Below are positions 1 through 6,969 of a stretch of DNA of 12,032 bases, one piece after another. Source of the stretch: T3Sed10-213 sp012519365 (GTDB lineage Bacteria; Planctomycetota; Phycisphaerae; Sedimentisphaerales; Anaerohalosphaeraceae). Every line of letters starts with the position of its first letter. The first letter of the stretch is position 1. The notes under the pieces were generated by a model. It was not told where the DNA came from. It did not search any database and was given only the letters and a program-made list of their open reading frames with translations. Location of the stretch: the NCBI GenBank assembly GCA_033809355.1, contig JAPXLV010000074.1, positions 1-12,032 of the forward strand, in the 5' to 3' direction. The translations under genes and the position numbers were made by a program.

Positions 1-357
1 GATCGGGCATACCAAAAAGACGCTCGCCGAGCTTCAACGATTAAACATAAATGTAAAACAATTGAGGTCATGTGTGCCTCATGATCCGTAACTATTTGCG
101 CTGTAGTACTAAAACAGCCAATTTTATGCAAAGAGATGCAAAGGTCAGTGCCCCCGTTCGGGGCGCTGCCGAAGCATGTTCGCGGTAGGCTGGCAGGCCT
201 TGATGGAGCGTGCGAGTAGGCGGTGCTCCTTAATATTTCTTTTCAGGAGCGTTCCCGTCGGTGAAACAGGGACGTTTCCTCTCAGGGCTGTGCGATCAGG
301 GCTTTTTTGTGAGAGGAGTAATAATCGGGCAACAAAAAGAGACCAGGAGAAAAACGA
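1..357. other. Geneless leader region upstream of the vWA surface-protein gene
   Basis: No convincing gene is visible here; the short open frames lack ribosome binding sites and recognisable protein features. It holds a direct repeat of ATGCAAAG (126-133 and 136-143, period 10), a GC-rich hairpin at 146-168, and a possible pairing of CCTCTCA near 277 with TGAGAGG near 310 that would cover a purine-rich AGAGGAG. The ribosome binding site AGGAG at 345-349 lies 8 nt before the ATG at 358. I compared it with the cyclic-di-GMP and cobalamin riboswitches I know and found no match. It may be a long 5' untranslated leader; no confident promoter could be placed. Confidence 0.5.
146..168 (+). other. 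GC-rich leader hairpin
   Basis: The sequence from CAG at 146 to CTG at 168 folds into a nine-pair stem (one G-T wobble) closed by a CGTTC loop. It has no U-tract after it, so it is not an intrinsic terminator. It sits directly after the ATGCAAAG direct repeat and could be part of a structured leader of the gene at 358. Its function is unknown. Confidence 0.35.
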
Positions 358-1971
358 ATGGAGACAGAAAGGATGTATCGAAGACGCACGGAGTGGGTAT
401 CGAAGGAACGAGAAGAATCACACAGGCCGGTGGAAACTCACGGCAGGGTAAGCAGAAAGGAAGGGTACGGAGTCAAACGGTTATTCTACATTTTGGCCAT
501 TGTCGTCCTTGCCGGGATTCGCAGCTTTGCGGCGACCGATGTGCTGTTTCTGATTGACACCACAGGGAGTATGGGAGGTCTAAACATTTTCAAGACGGTG
601 TTGACTGACATCCTTGCGGGGATTGACGCAAATTCCCTCTGTCCGGAAACCGTCTTGTACGGTGTAGCCGACCATAGAAATTACACCGATGGCGGCAACT
701 ATCAGGCCTATGGTGTGAATTTGGTTTTGCCGTTTACATCCAGTGTTCAGGATGCCCTGACGGCCATCAACGGACTTACTGCTGACGGCGGTGGAGATGA
801 TCCGGAAAGCCAGCTCAAGGCGATGGTCAGCATTGCGAATAACTGGCTGACCACCAGCGGCGATCTTGGCTTTAATGGGCGGCCCGGTGCGCAGCGGATT
901 TTGATCTGGGCCGGCGACCAGCCCGGCCATATCGCCGGTGACGAGCCGGGGTCGAGTGGTCCACCTCCTGCCGGTTATTACCCTTCGCTGGATGATACGA
1001 TTGACGCCTTGACCTCGCAATGGATTACCGTGTTTGCCCTGAATTCGGACAGTTGCAACGCCGGGTTGAATGTGGCTTATGGTTCTCCCGCGCGCCAGCA
1101 GGCCAGCGAAATCACAGAGGCAACGGGCGGCAAGCTGTACTGCAACGTCGGGTCGGTCGGACAGGACATCGAAATTGACATTATCGACGAGTTGGCGTGT
1201 TTTGCATTTTCCAAGGATGACGGCATCGAACCCAATGACTGCGTCGTCCCCGAACAGGAAATCACGTATACCATTTGCTGGACCAATGATTCCAGCCGAA
1301 CCGTATATGACGCCTTCATCATCGACTGGCTGCCGGAAGGCGTTACCTATTTGCAAGGTGCATGGGGCGTCGCGTTCGGCGACCCGAACGCCCCCCAATC
1401 GCCGCCGTTTACATTTATCCCGCCCGATCCGGGATATGATGCGGATTCGCACAGCTATGTCTGGCCGCTTGGAAACATCGGGCCGAGTACAAACGGCTGT
1501 GTTCAATTGAATGTGGTGGTTCATGAAAAGGCTGTCCCCGGGGGTGTCCTGCACAATGTGGCCGAACTCTACGGCACGGTGTACGACCCAAACGATCAGA
1601 ATCCCGTGGAGAGATTGATTGCCAGAATCTTCAAAGACACTCCGGTGTGCTGTTATGCGGGGACCGTAGAGGAACTTTATGTCGATCAATCCGCAACCCA
1701 TGGCAACAATACGGGACTGGATTGGCAGAACGCGTTTCTCGAACTGCGGGATGCGCTGGAGTATGCGCGGACTTCGATTTGCGGCACAGTGCATTCGATC
1801 TATGTTGCCCAAGGGACGTACAGCCCCGGCGATAAAGCCTCCAACAGTTTTGTCCTGCCGGACGGTATTTCCGTTTATGGCGGTTTTCCCAAAGGCGGCG
1901 GCGAGTTGTGGCAGCGAAACCCCGGACGGTATCAAGCCGTGCTGACCGGAACAGTGAGCGGCAGCCCATAA
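358..1971 (+). CDS. Secreted vWA-DUF11 surface protein, cut off at the start of a beta-helix domain
   Basis: A 537-aa exported protein. Residues 1-38 are charged; a hydrophobic signal segment (39-56) ends in SFA, the likely cleavage site. A von Willebrand A domain follows (about 60-275), with the metal-binding motif DTTGSM at 67-72 and a later acidic residue in WAGDQPG (D187). Residues about 280-425 resemble the DUF11/conserved-repeat fold found in cell-surface proteins. From residue 441 (YVDQSATHG) it enters the opening of a polymorphic-outer-membrane or right-handed beta-helix region, with the typical IYVAQGTY and GGF motifs, but it stops at VLTGTVSGSP before any coil is built. The missing continuation appears to be the ORF at 3370. 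Start at 358 follows AGGAG; ATG 373 is an alternative. The n-region is unusually long for a signal peptide, so the true start may be further in. Role inferred: adhesion or protein binding at the envelope. Confidence 0.85.
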   Translation: METERMYRRRTEWVSKEREESHRPVETHGRVSRKEGYGVKRLFYILAIVVLAGIRSFAATDVLFLIDTTGSMGGLNIFKTVLTDILAGIDANSLCPETVLYGVADHRNYTDGGNYQAYGVNLVLPFTSSVQDALTAINGLTADGGGDDPESQLKAMVSIANNWLTTSGDLGFNGRPGAQRILIWAGDQPGHIAGDEPGSSGPPPAGYYPSLDDTIDALTSQWITVFALNSDSCNAGLNVAYGSPARQQASEITEATGGKLYCNVGSVGQDIEIDIIDELACFAFSKDDGIEPNDCVVPEQEITYTICWTNDSSRTVYDAFIIDWLPEGVTYLQGAWGVAFGDPNAPQSPPFTFIPPDPGYDADSHSYVWPLGNIGPSTNGCVQLNVVVHEKAVPGGVLHNVAELYGTVYDPNDQNPVERLIARIFKDTPVCCYAGTVEELYVDQSATHGNNTGLDWQNAFLELRDALEYARTSICGTVHSIYVAQGTYSPGDKASNSFVLPDGISVYGGFPKGGGELWQRNPGRYQAVLTGTVSGSP

Positions 1972-2061
1972 TTGGGTGCAGCCAGCCTGATAAAAAAAAC
2001 ATCCGTGACACAATGGAAGTCAACAATGACAAAATTCAAACTCTTTTCTGAGGTAGCGGCT

Positions 2062-3330
2062 ATGAAAAGATTACTCGGACTTTTGATGTTTGCGTACATA
2101 TCTGTTTCAATGTCCTTTGCCGGCTACTCTGACGGCTGGATCACTGCCGAAGAATACGAGGGACATGTTTCATGGACCAACAGCAACCAATCCTTGATTG
2201 TCGATGGCGGTGGGGCTATCGGTATCGAAATGCGCAACCATAGTCAACTCGAAGTGCGGTCAACAAGTTCACCCTTGGGGCTTGGAAGCGGAATTCAGGT
2301 TATTGGCCTCAACGATTATAGCCATCTGGATTATCGCAATGGCGAAACATTTAACCTCATGCTCTACGGTAATGCTACAGCCGACCTTTACGGCGGGCGA
2401 ATCGACTACCTGACCAGTTTCCAATATGCCGCGACAACGCATGTCAATATCTACGCTTTGCCCGGATGGTCATGGATTTCCGATGATCCGTTGCTCGGTA
2501 TTCAAGGTCAATGGTGGGACGGTTCGCCATTTGATATCAAGTTCGACAATAAGGAATATCGGGGCTATGATCCCGTATGGATGATGATCGACGTCATTAT
2601 CCCTGAACCTGCCACCTTTCTGTTAATGACGTTGGGCTGTTTTCTGATTCGTAATAAGAAACCGCGGATTGCGCCGATTTCACAGAATTTGTTAAAACAT
2701 TCGTCGAAGGCTTTTTGCGTAATCTCGCCTGAGATAAAAGTATCAATTGTACTCTTATGTAGCATCTCTACTGTTTCCTTTGCCGGCTACTCTGACGGCT
2801 GGATCACTGCCGGCGAATACGAGGGGCATGTTTCATGGACCAACAGCAATCAACCCTTGATTGTCGATGGCGGTGGGGCCATCGGTATCGAGATGCGCAA
2901 CCATAGTCAACTCGAAGTGCGATCAACAAGTACACCCTTGGGGCTTGGAAGCGGAATTCAGGTTATTGGCCTCAAGGATAACAGCCATCTGGACTATTAC
3001 GATGGTGAAACATTCAACCTTATGCTCTACAGTAATGCCACCGCTGATCTCTATGGCGGACGCATTAATTACCTTACCAGTTTTAAAGATGCTGCATCAA
3101 CACGGATTAACATCTACGCTCTGCCCGGTTGGTCGTGGATTTCAGATGACCCGCTCGAAGGGATTCAAGGACAGTGGTGGGATGGCTCACCTTTTCGAAT
3201 TGAGTTTACAGACGAAAACGAACGCTATCACGACGTGGACCCAGTCTGGATGAATATCAATGTCATCATCCCCGAACCAGCCAGCCTGTTTTTGATAGCA
3301 ATAGGAATTGCGCTGATTCGAAAACGATGA
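2062..3330 (+). CDS. Tandem-duplicated PEP-CTERM sorting-domain protein (two copies in one ORF)
   Basis: A 422-aa secreted protein of unknown function. The chosen ATG follows an AGG at 2051 and starts MKRLLGLL, a signal peptide ending MSFA before GYSDG; the open frame extends upstream to a TTG at 1972. Copy 1 ends in a PEP-CTERM signal: PEP at residues 181-183, a hydrophobic stretch, then RNKKPR. No stop follows. After a linker of about 35 residues with its own hydrophobic segment (KVSIVLLCSISTVSFA), copy 2 repeats the whole mature domain and ends in a second signal, PEP at 404-406 with terminal RKR. Shared motifs are GYSDG, VDGGGA, NATADLYGG, PGWSWISDDP and PVWM-I-VIIPEP. PEP-CTERM signals are normally terminal and processed by exosortase, so the internal one is odd. 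No ATG exists for copy 2; TTG 2689 is the only plausible private start and lacks a clear ribosome binding site. Either a fused protein or a recent duplication that lost a stop. Confidence 0.8.
   Translation: MKRLLGLLMFAYISVSMSFAGYSDGWITAEEYEGHVSWTNSNQSLIVDGGGAIGIEMRNHSQLEVRSTSSPLGLGSGIQVIGLNDYSHLDYRNGETFNLMLYGNATADLYGGRIDYLTSFQYAATTHVNIYALPGWSWISDDPLLGIQGQWWDGSPFDIKFDNKEYRGYDPVWMMIDVIIPEPATFLLMTLGCFLIRNKKPRIAPISQNLLKHSSKAFCVISPEIKVSIVLLCSISTVSFAGYSDGWITAGEYEGHVSWTNSNQPLIVDGGGAIGIEMRNHSQLEVRSTSTPLGLGSGIQVIGLKDNSHLDYYDGETFNLMLYSNATADLYGGRINYLTSFKDAASTRINIYALPGWSWISDDPLEGIQGQWWDGSPFRIEFTDENERYHDVDPVWMNINVIIPEPASLFLIAIGIALIRKR
2113..3279 (+). repeat. Tandem in-frame duplication of the PEP-CTERM coding unit (period 663 nt)
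   Basis: The unit beginning TCCTTTGCCGGC at 2113 recurs at 2776, an offset of 663 nt or exactly 221 codons. By hand count the first roughly 210 nt of the two units differ at only about nine positions. The remaining roughly 280 nt differ much more often, mostly at third codon positions but with several amino-acid changes. The pattern suggests an old duplication whose 5' half was later homogenised by gene conversion. Confidence 0.85.
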
Positions 3331-3369
3331 GTGATAGAAAAAAACACGATGTCTGCAAAGGAGAAGAGT

Positions 3370-4788
3370 ATGTTTAACAAATCTTTCTGTCTATACATAT
3401 TGTCGGTCTATCTGAGCATCTTTCAGATTTGTTCTGCCCAGCGTAACAGCGTGATTGTTCGGATGGGCCATAATACGGTTCTTGACGGATTCACAGTAAC
3501 CGGAGCAGCAGAGGCTTGTATTTTGGGTGAAAACGTAGATTTCACAGTCGAAAATTGTGTTATTACAAATAGCCAAGATGCTGGAGTCCACGTCATTAAC
3601 GGCAATGTTTTTCTGAAATGGTGCGACTTGAAACAAAATGGATGGTACGCTGTATATCATGAAGGAGAGGGCTTTACGCTCCAAGTGGATAATACGCACA
3701 TTCGCAAAAACAAACAATACGGCATTTTCTGCCAGAATTCAACTCTAACTTGCACAAACAGTATTGTCTCCGAGGCCGATTTAAGCCAAACCGGAAACGC
3801 AGGCATTACGATGTTTAACCCATGGAACAGGCCTTTTCTTCAAAATATGACGGTCGCCCATAACAAATCGGTAGGAATATGGCGCGTCGGCGGCGCGTTG
3901 CCGGAAATCCAGAACAGTATTATATTCCATAACAGTGGCCCTGCCCTTGCGGGATTTTCGGCCGATGAAGCGGCATGGTATAGCTGTATCGAAGACGCCA
4001 ACAGTGTCAATTACAACATCAATGTTGACCCTCAGTTTGCCTACTTCGACCCGAACAACGTGCGTCTGTCACCCGGCAGTCTCTGCCGAAACGCATCCAA
4101 CCCCTATCTGGATTACAGCGGCCAGTTGGACATGGACGCCCAGCCACGCGTGTACGGCGCTGCGCCGGATATGGGGGCGTATGAATTGACCTGCGACTTG
4201 AACGTCTCCAACGAATGGGACTGGGACGCGGACGGATTGGTCAATCTGGTTGAGTTTGCCAAGTTCTCGCGTATCTGGCTGGCGCATGACCCCAATGACC
4301 CTGTGTTTGACCCAAACCATCCCGACTACCTATATTATACCGAACCGAACAGTCCGGGGTATGTGACGCCTTCCAGCTTGGCGGCGTGGTATCCGGATGG
4401 GCACACGTTCAACTATGTCGCCACCGGGGCCAGTCAGTTTTCCATTGACTTGGCTGACCTGATTTTCTTCCTTGAGGATGCGCCGTGGCTGTGGACGGCC
4501 TGCTGGCGGACGGATTTGCAGCCGGAAATGAGGATGGCTGGTTTTGGCGGCGAACAATTGCAGATGTTCTCAGCGGCAAAGACAGTCTCTGCGCCGCCTG
4601 TAGTGGAGCAAAAATCCGTCCAGAAACAGATTCTTGATCTGGCCGCTACGATTATGTCTTTGGAGCAGCTCTGGCTCGAAGAGCCGGACATTCAGCAGCA
4701 GATTGACCCTGAAAAATGGCAGCGGTTCATGGAAGCGGTCTATGGTCATCTGCTGGAGTTACACAACGAGTCTGTCCAGACCAAGTAG
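3370..4788 (+). CDS. Secreted right-handed beta-helix protein with EF-hand-like loop; probable 3' half of a split gene
   Basis: A 472-aa exported protein. The start ATG 3370 has AAAGGAG six nt upstream and opens a signal peptide (FCLYILSVYLSIFQICSA, cleavage before Q); the frame also reads from GTG 3331, adjoining the previous stop. From residue 24 it begins abruptly in mid beta-helix (NSVIVRMGHNTVLDGFTVTGA) and continues with parallel-helix coils: NC-ITNS, N-HIRKN, NSI-FHNSG, then DPQF and the PDMGAYE end motif. Residues 284-296 form a dockerin/EF-hand-like calcium loop, D-W-D-A-D-G with E-F at the end. A tryptophan-rich segment (FFLEDAPWLWTACWR) and a helical C-terminus (EQLWLEEPDIQQQI) follow. 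Known polymorphic-type helices start with a YVD-A-G segment, which is missing here but present at the end of the gene at 358. I infer this is the displaced C-terminal half of that protein, now separately secreted. Confidence 0.8.
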   Translation: MFNKSFCLYILSVYLSIFQICSAQRNSVIVRMGHNTVLDGFTVTGAAEACILGENVDFTVENCVITNSQDAGVHVINGNVFLKWCDLKQNGWYAVYHEGEGFTLQVDNTHIRKNKQYGIFCQNSTLTCTNSIVSEADLSQTGNAGITMFNPWNRPFLQNMTVAHNKSVGIWRVGGALPEIQNSIIFHNSGPALAGFSADEAAWYSCIEDANSVNYNINVDPQFAYFDPNNVRLSPGSLCRNASNPYLDYSGQLDMDAQPRVYGAAPDMGAYELTCDLNVSNEWDWDADGLVNLVEFAKFSRIWLAHDPNDPVFDPNHPDYLYYTEPNSPGYVTPSSLAAWYPDGHTFNYVATGASQFSIDLADLIFFLEDAPWLWTACWRTDLQPEMRMAGFGGEQLQMFSAAKTVSAPPVVEQKSVQKQILDLAATIMSLEQLWLEEPDIQQQIDPEKWQRFMEAVYGHLLELHNESVQTK

Positions 4789-4817
4789 AAACTTTATTTT
4801 GACGAGATAACCCGATT

Positions 4818-4847
4818 GCTGTGTGCGGGAAAATTCCCACACACAGC
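4818..4847. other. Intergenic hairpin before the third PEP-CTERM gene
   Basis: GCTGTGTG at 4818-4825 pairs with CACACAGC at 4840-4847. After one C/A mismatch, GGGA pairs with TCCC around a small AAAT loop. There is no U-tract on either side, so it is a weak terminator candidate at best. It could separate the beta-helix gene from the next gene or act as a 5' leader structure for it. Confidence 0.5.
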
Positions 4848-4872
4848 GAACCTAAAAAGAATGGAGAAACTG

Positions 4873-5496
4873 ATGATGAAAAGATTGGCAATGTTTTTTG
4901 TTTGTGTGTCTGCCGGTTTTGCCGGGTACAGCGATGGCTTTATTACAGCAGGCCAATATGAATATAGTGTGAGGTGGAGCACCTCTAACTTTCCACTTGT
5001 CGTCGATGGCGGCGGAGCAGATAGAATTTCCGTAAGAGAAAATGGGGTTCTGATAGTGAAATCCACCTCAACACCGCTTTTGCCGCCGTGGGATGATTAT
5101 CCAAGTGGGATTTATGATATTGTAGCTTATGACAACAGTCAATTGTTTTTTTTAGGTGGAGTAACTGAGCTGATTACTATGCGCGGTAATGCCACAGCAG
5201 AGCTTAGGGGCGGAAGCATTAACCTCATTAAAAGTATGCAGTTCACCACAAAGACAAATTCCGACCCACGCATAGACCTTTATTGCCAGCCGGGCTGGTC
5301 ATGGCTATACGCCAACGAAAAGATAACCGGCATTACAGGGGTTTGGAATGACGGTTCTGGTTTTAGTATCGAATTTATCGATGATGCCACCTATGACCCA
5401 GTATGGACGAATATCAACGTCATTATCCCCGAACCTTTAACCCTGCTCTTCTTAGCCGCCGGCGGCGTACTTCTGCCGAAACGTCAACGCCGCTGA
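4873..5496 (+). CDS. PEP-CTERM sorting-domain protein (third paralogue)
   Basis: A 207-aa secreted protein of the same family as the two units at 2062-3330. ATG 4873 has GGAG at 4863-4866 six nt upstream; ATG 4861 and 4876 are alternatives in the same frame. The signal peptide (MKRLAMFFVCVSAGFA) ends just before GYSDG, as in copy 1. The mature part keeps YSDG-ITA, VDGGGA, STSTPL, GNATAELRGGSI, PGWSWL and the VWTNINVIIPEP stretch. The PEP motif is at residues 186-188, followed by a hydrophobic helix and basic KRQRR end, the full exosortase sorting signal. It is clearly more diverged from the two tandem copies than they are from each other. Unlike those it is a normal single-unit gene with its own start. 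Function unknown; expected to be translocated, then processed at the envelope. Two hairpins end the transcription unit downstream. Confidence 0.85.
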   Translation: MMKRLAMFFVCVSAGFAGYSDGFITAGQYEYSVRWSTSNFPLVVDGGGADRISVRENGVLIVKSTSTPLLPPWDDYPSGIYDIVAYDNSQLFFLGGVTELITMRGNATAELRGGSINLIKSMQFTTKTNSDPRIDLYCQPGWSWLYANEKITGITGVWNDGSGFSIEFIDDATYDPVWTNINVIIPEPLTLLFLAAGGVLLPKRQRR

Positions 5497-5503
5497 CGCA
5501 CAG

Positions 5504-5539
5504 AGAAAGGGCCTACCCGTTTCCCTGCAGGCCCTTTCT
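5504..5539 (+). terminator. Hairpin after the PEP-CTERM gene, possible weak terminator
   Basis: AGAAAGGGCCT at 5504-5514 pairs perfectly with AGGCCCTTTCT at 5529-5539 (11 pairs, 14-nt loop), starting 8 nt after the stop codon. It is followed only by a loosely AT-rich ATTATAAAA, so termination would be partial. A stronger terminator lies 40 nt on. Confidence 0.6.
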
Positions 5540-5576
5540 ATTATAAAATCGCTATGAACTTGTAAAAGAACGGGGC

Positions 5577-5604
5577 GGAAGCGATTAAAACGCTTCCATT
5601 TTTT
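5577..5604 (+). terminator. Rho-independent terminator, + strand, overlapping the portal gene end
   Basis: GGAAGCG at 5577-5583 pairs with CGCTTCC at 5591-5597 around a 7-nt ATTAAAA loop, followed by A and six T (5599-5604). This is a good intrinsic terminator for the rightward PEP-CTERM unit. It overlaps the stop codon and last codons of the opposing portal ORF, which supports the view that the portal gene end is not its original one. Confidence 0.65.
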
Positions 5605-6676
5605 GGTAGCCCCAGCGGAAGGAAACACTTTGTAGTTTAGCTGGCTGGTGATCCAGACGACCTGACGCATAATTGTAGCCCTCAAAATTACCAAACGCGA
5701 TGCCGAACGGCATACACAGACACCGGCAAATCTCACAGAGCGTCTGCTTGACAAAGTCCCGATACGCCGTCGTCGGCTGTTCGGGACGGACTTGGCTCAA
5801 TTCCCACCCTTCGGGCAGGACCGTCGCCATCCGCCGTTCCAGTTCGACCCTGTCCATCGGCTCACAGTCGGCCGCCTCACCGCCCGGCGGGGTTTTTGTA
5901 AAGAGCACCATCGCAAACTCGGCCGCCGTCTCGGCTGCCGCCAACACCGCCAGTGCATACCGCCGCAGCTGGGCAAACAGATTCAAGGCCGGCGTCAATT
6001 CGCAAATCCCCCGACGCTGGCCGGGACGCAGGTGTTTGTACCAATGCACCATCGCGCTGGCCGGAACCCGCAGATAGTCCTGACTGACAGCCCCTATATC
6101 ACCCGGATGGTCTTTCAACACGTAATAGAACGCCGGATTGCCATAGACATCATACTCGATACCGTCGTTAAACCGATCATCGCCCATCAACTGAATGGGC
6201 GTTTCCACCCGGTCGGCCTCGATCAGTTGAAAATCCAGCTTGACGGTCGTATCCAGCGCCGGGTTGGTGGTCATCATCGCAAACGCCTCGCCGTCGGTCG
6301 CATACGACCTGCGCATCGTCTTGAGCTTGTCGGTCAGCCGCACCGCCTCGGCCCACTGCTCAAACTGCGCCTCAACCCAATTGCACTGGATGGTATCGGG
6401 CAAACGCAATTGCAGCCGCGGACCGGTGCCGATCAGATAATCGGCCAGCGTCTCGACAATCCCGAAGGCGTAGGAGTTGTTGGCCACCTCGTAGCGAGCG
6501 CGGTTGCGCAGCGTCCGGCGCACGTCCGGCGTCATCGCCGACGCAGCGCTAAGCCCGTCGGCGTGCTGCCAGTACCGGGCATACTCGGCCGACTGCTGCG
6601 CCGCATCATAGCGCGCCCGCAACGTCACCGTTTTAGGGCCGCTCGAAACCTTGGTTTTGCGCTTAAACCACTTCAT
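5585..6676 (-). CDS. Phage portal protein, lambda family, C-terminally truncated
   Basis: A 363-aa portal protein, the ring at the capsid vertex through which DNA is packaged. The N-terminal basic segment, the N-R-RYEVANNSYAFGIVETLADYLIGTGPRL-type region (about 58-90), Y-TDGEAF (about 125), the D-IEADRV strand and the late EGYNYASGRLDHQ motif (about 330-344) fit the lambda gpB/Phage_portal_2 family. Members of that family are usually around 480-550 residues; this ends about 20 residues after RLDHQ, with a tail that does not look portal-like. I read the other two frames past that point and found no continuation, so this is not a simple frameshift. ATG 6676 has only a distant purine-rich stretch (GAAGGG) upstream. 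It lies 35 nt downstream of the 63-aa gene. The truncation makes a working portal unlikely; the gene may be a remnant. Confidence 0.8.
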   Translation of the reverse strand: MKWFKRKTKVSSGPKTVTLRARYDAAQQSAEYARYWQHADGLSAASAMTPDVRRTLRNRARYEVANNSYAFGIVETLADYLIGTGPRLQLRLPDTIQCNWVEAQFEQWAEAVRLTDKLKTMRRSYATDGEAFAMMTTNPALDTTVKLDFQLIEADRVETPIQLMGDDRFNDGIEYDVYGNPAFYYVLKDHPGDIGAVSQDYLRVPASAMVHWYKHLRPGQRRGICELTPALNLFAQLRRYALAVLAAAETAAEFAMVLFTKTPPGGEAADCEPMDRVELERRMATVLPEGWELSQVRPEQPTTAYRDFVKQTLCEICRCLCMPFGIAFGNFEGYNYASGRLDHQPAKLQSVSFRWGYQKMEAF

Positions 6677-6711
6677 ATTTCAAAAACATTCGCCCTTCGT
6701 CCATTGTCCAT

Positions 6712-6903
6712 TCACACCGCTCCCGGTGGGATGAGCTGTACCCGCTTGATTCCCAGACCCCGCCGGCGTGAGGCGCTTTTCTGGGCCAGATACTTATCCG
6801 CCTCGACGAGGTCTTTGAGATTTTGCTGCTCAACCGACCCCGCGTCGCCGCTGGCCTTTGACGGCCCTTGTGCTACTTCACTGATTTTGTTGTCCAAACC
6901 CAT
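6712..6903 (-). CDS. Small phage protein between terminase and portal, possible head-joining protein
   Basis: A 63-aa soluble protein just upstream of the portal gene. In lambda-like phages this slot holds gpW, a head-tail joining protein; the placement suggests a similar role, but I do not see a sequence match that proves it. The protein has a charged helical part (LKDLVEADKYLAQKSASRRR) and ends in VQLIPPGAV, with no cysteines or membrane segment. The start ATG 6903 has GGAAAGG six nt upstream, a good ribosome binding site. A strong leftward terminator lies immediately upstream of that site, so the gene must be reached by read-through or from a very close promoter. Confidence 0.65.
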   Translation of the reverse strand: MGLDNKISEVAQGPSKASGDAGSVEQQNLKDLVEADKYLAQKSASRRRGLGIKRVQLIPPGAV

Positions 6904-6925
6904 ACATCACCTTTCCGATGGGCGC

Positions 6926-6969
6926 AAAAAAGACGGCAGCGAGATGGTGAGGCACCTCACTGCCGTCTT
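6926..6969 (-). terminator. Rho-independent terminator or attenuator inside the packaging gene run
   Basis: AAGACGGCAG at 6930-6939 pairs perfectly with CTGCCGTCTT at 6960-6969, with an inner GGTG/CACC stem. Read leftward the hairpin ends in a run of T (complement of the A-run at 6926-6931), a textbook intrinsic terminator. Read rightward it is followed by GATTTTTG, so it may also work on the + strand. It separates the zinc-ribbon gene from the 63-aa and portal genes. Confidence 0.75.

Noticed and set aside
90..200. Possible cyclic-di-GMP (GEMM) riboswitch around GATGCAAAGG
   Set aside because: Only the short GCAAAG-like string resembles the motif; the GAAA tetraloop arm and the receptor helix are not present in the right places.
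580..2013. A 477-codon open frame on the - strand opposite the vWA gene
   Set aside because: The + strand product shows a signal peptide, MIDAS motif and DUF11 region; the antisense product shows no domain.
2113..3279. Template/variable repeats of a diversity-generating retroelement in the tandem copies
   Set aside because: No reverse transcriptase gene is present and the differences are not adenine-specific; they look like ordinary duplication and drift.
1950..3449. AACAG at 1950-1954 and 3445-3449 as a target-site duplication flanking the PEP-CTERM insert
   Set aside because: The match is only 5 nt and joining the halves there would shift the frame to an early stop, so it does not explain the split gene.
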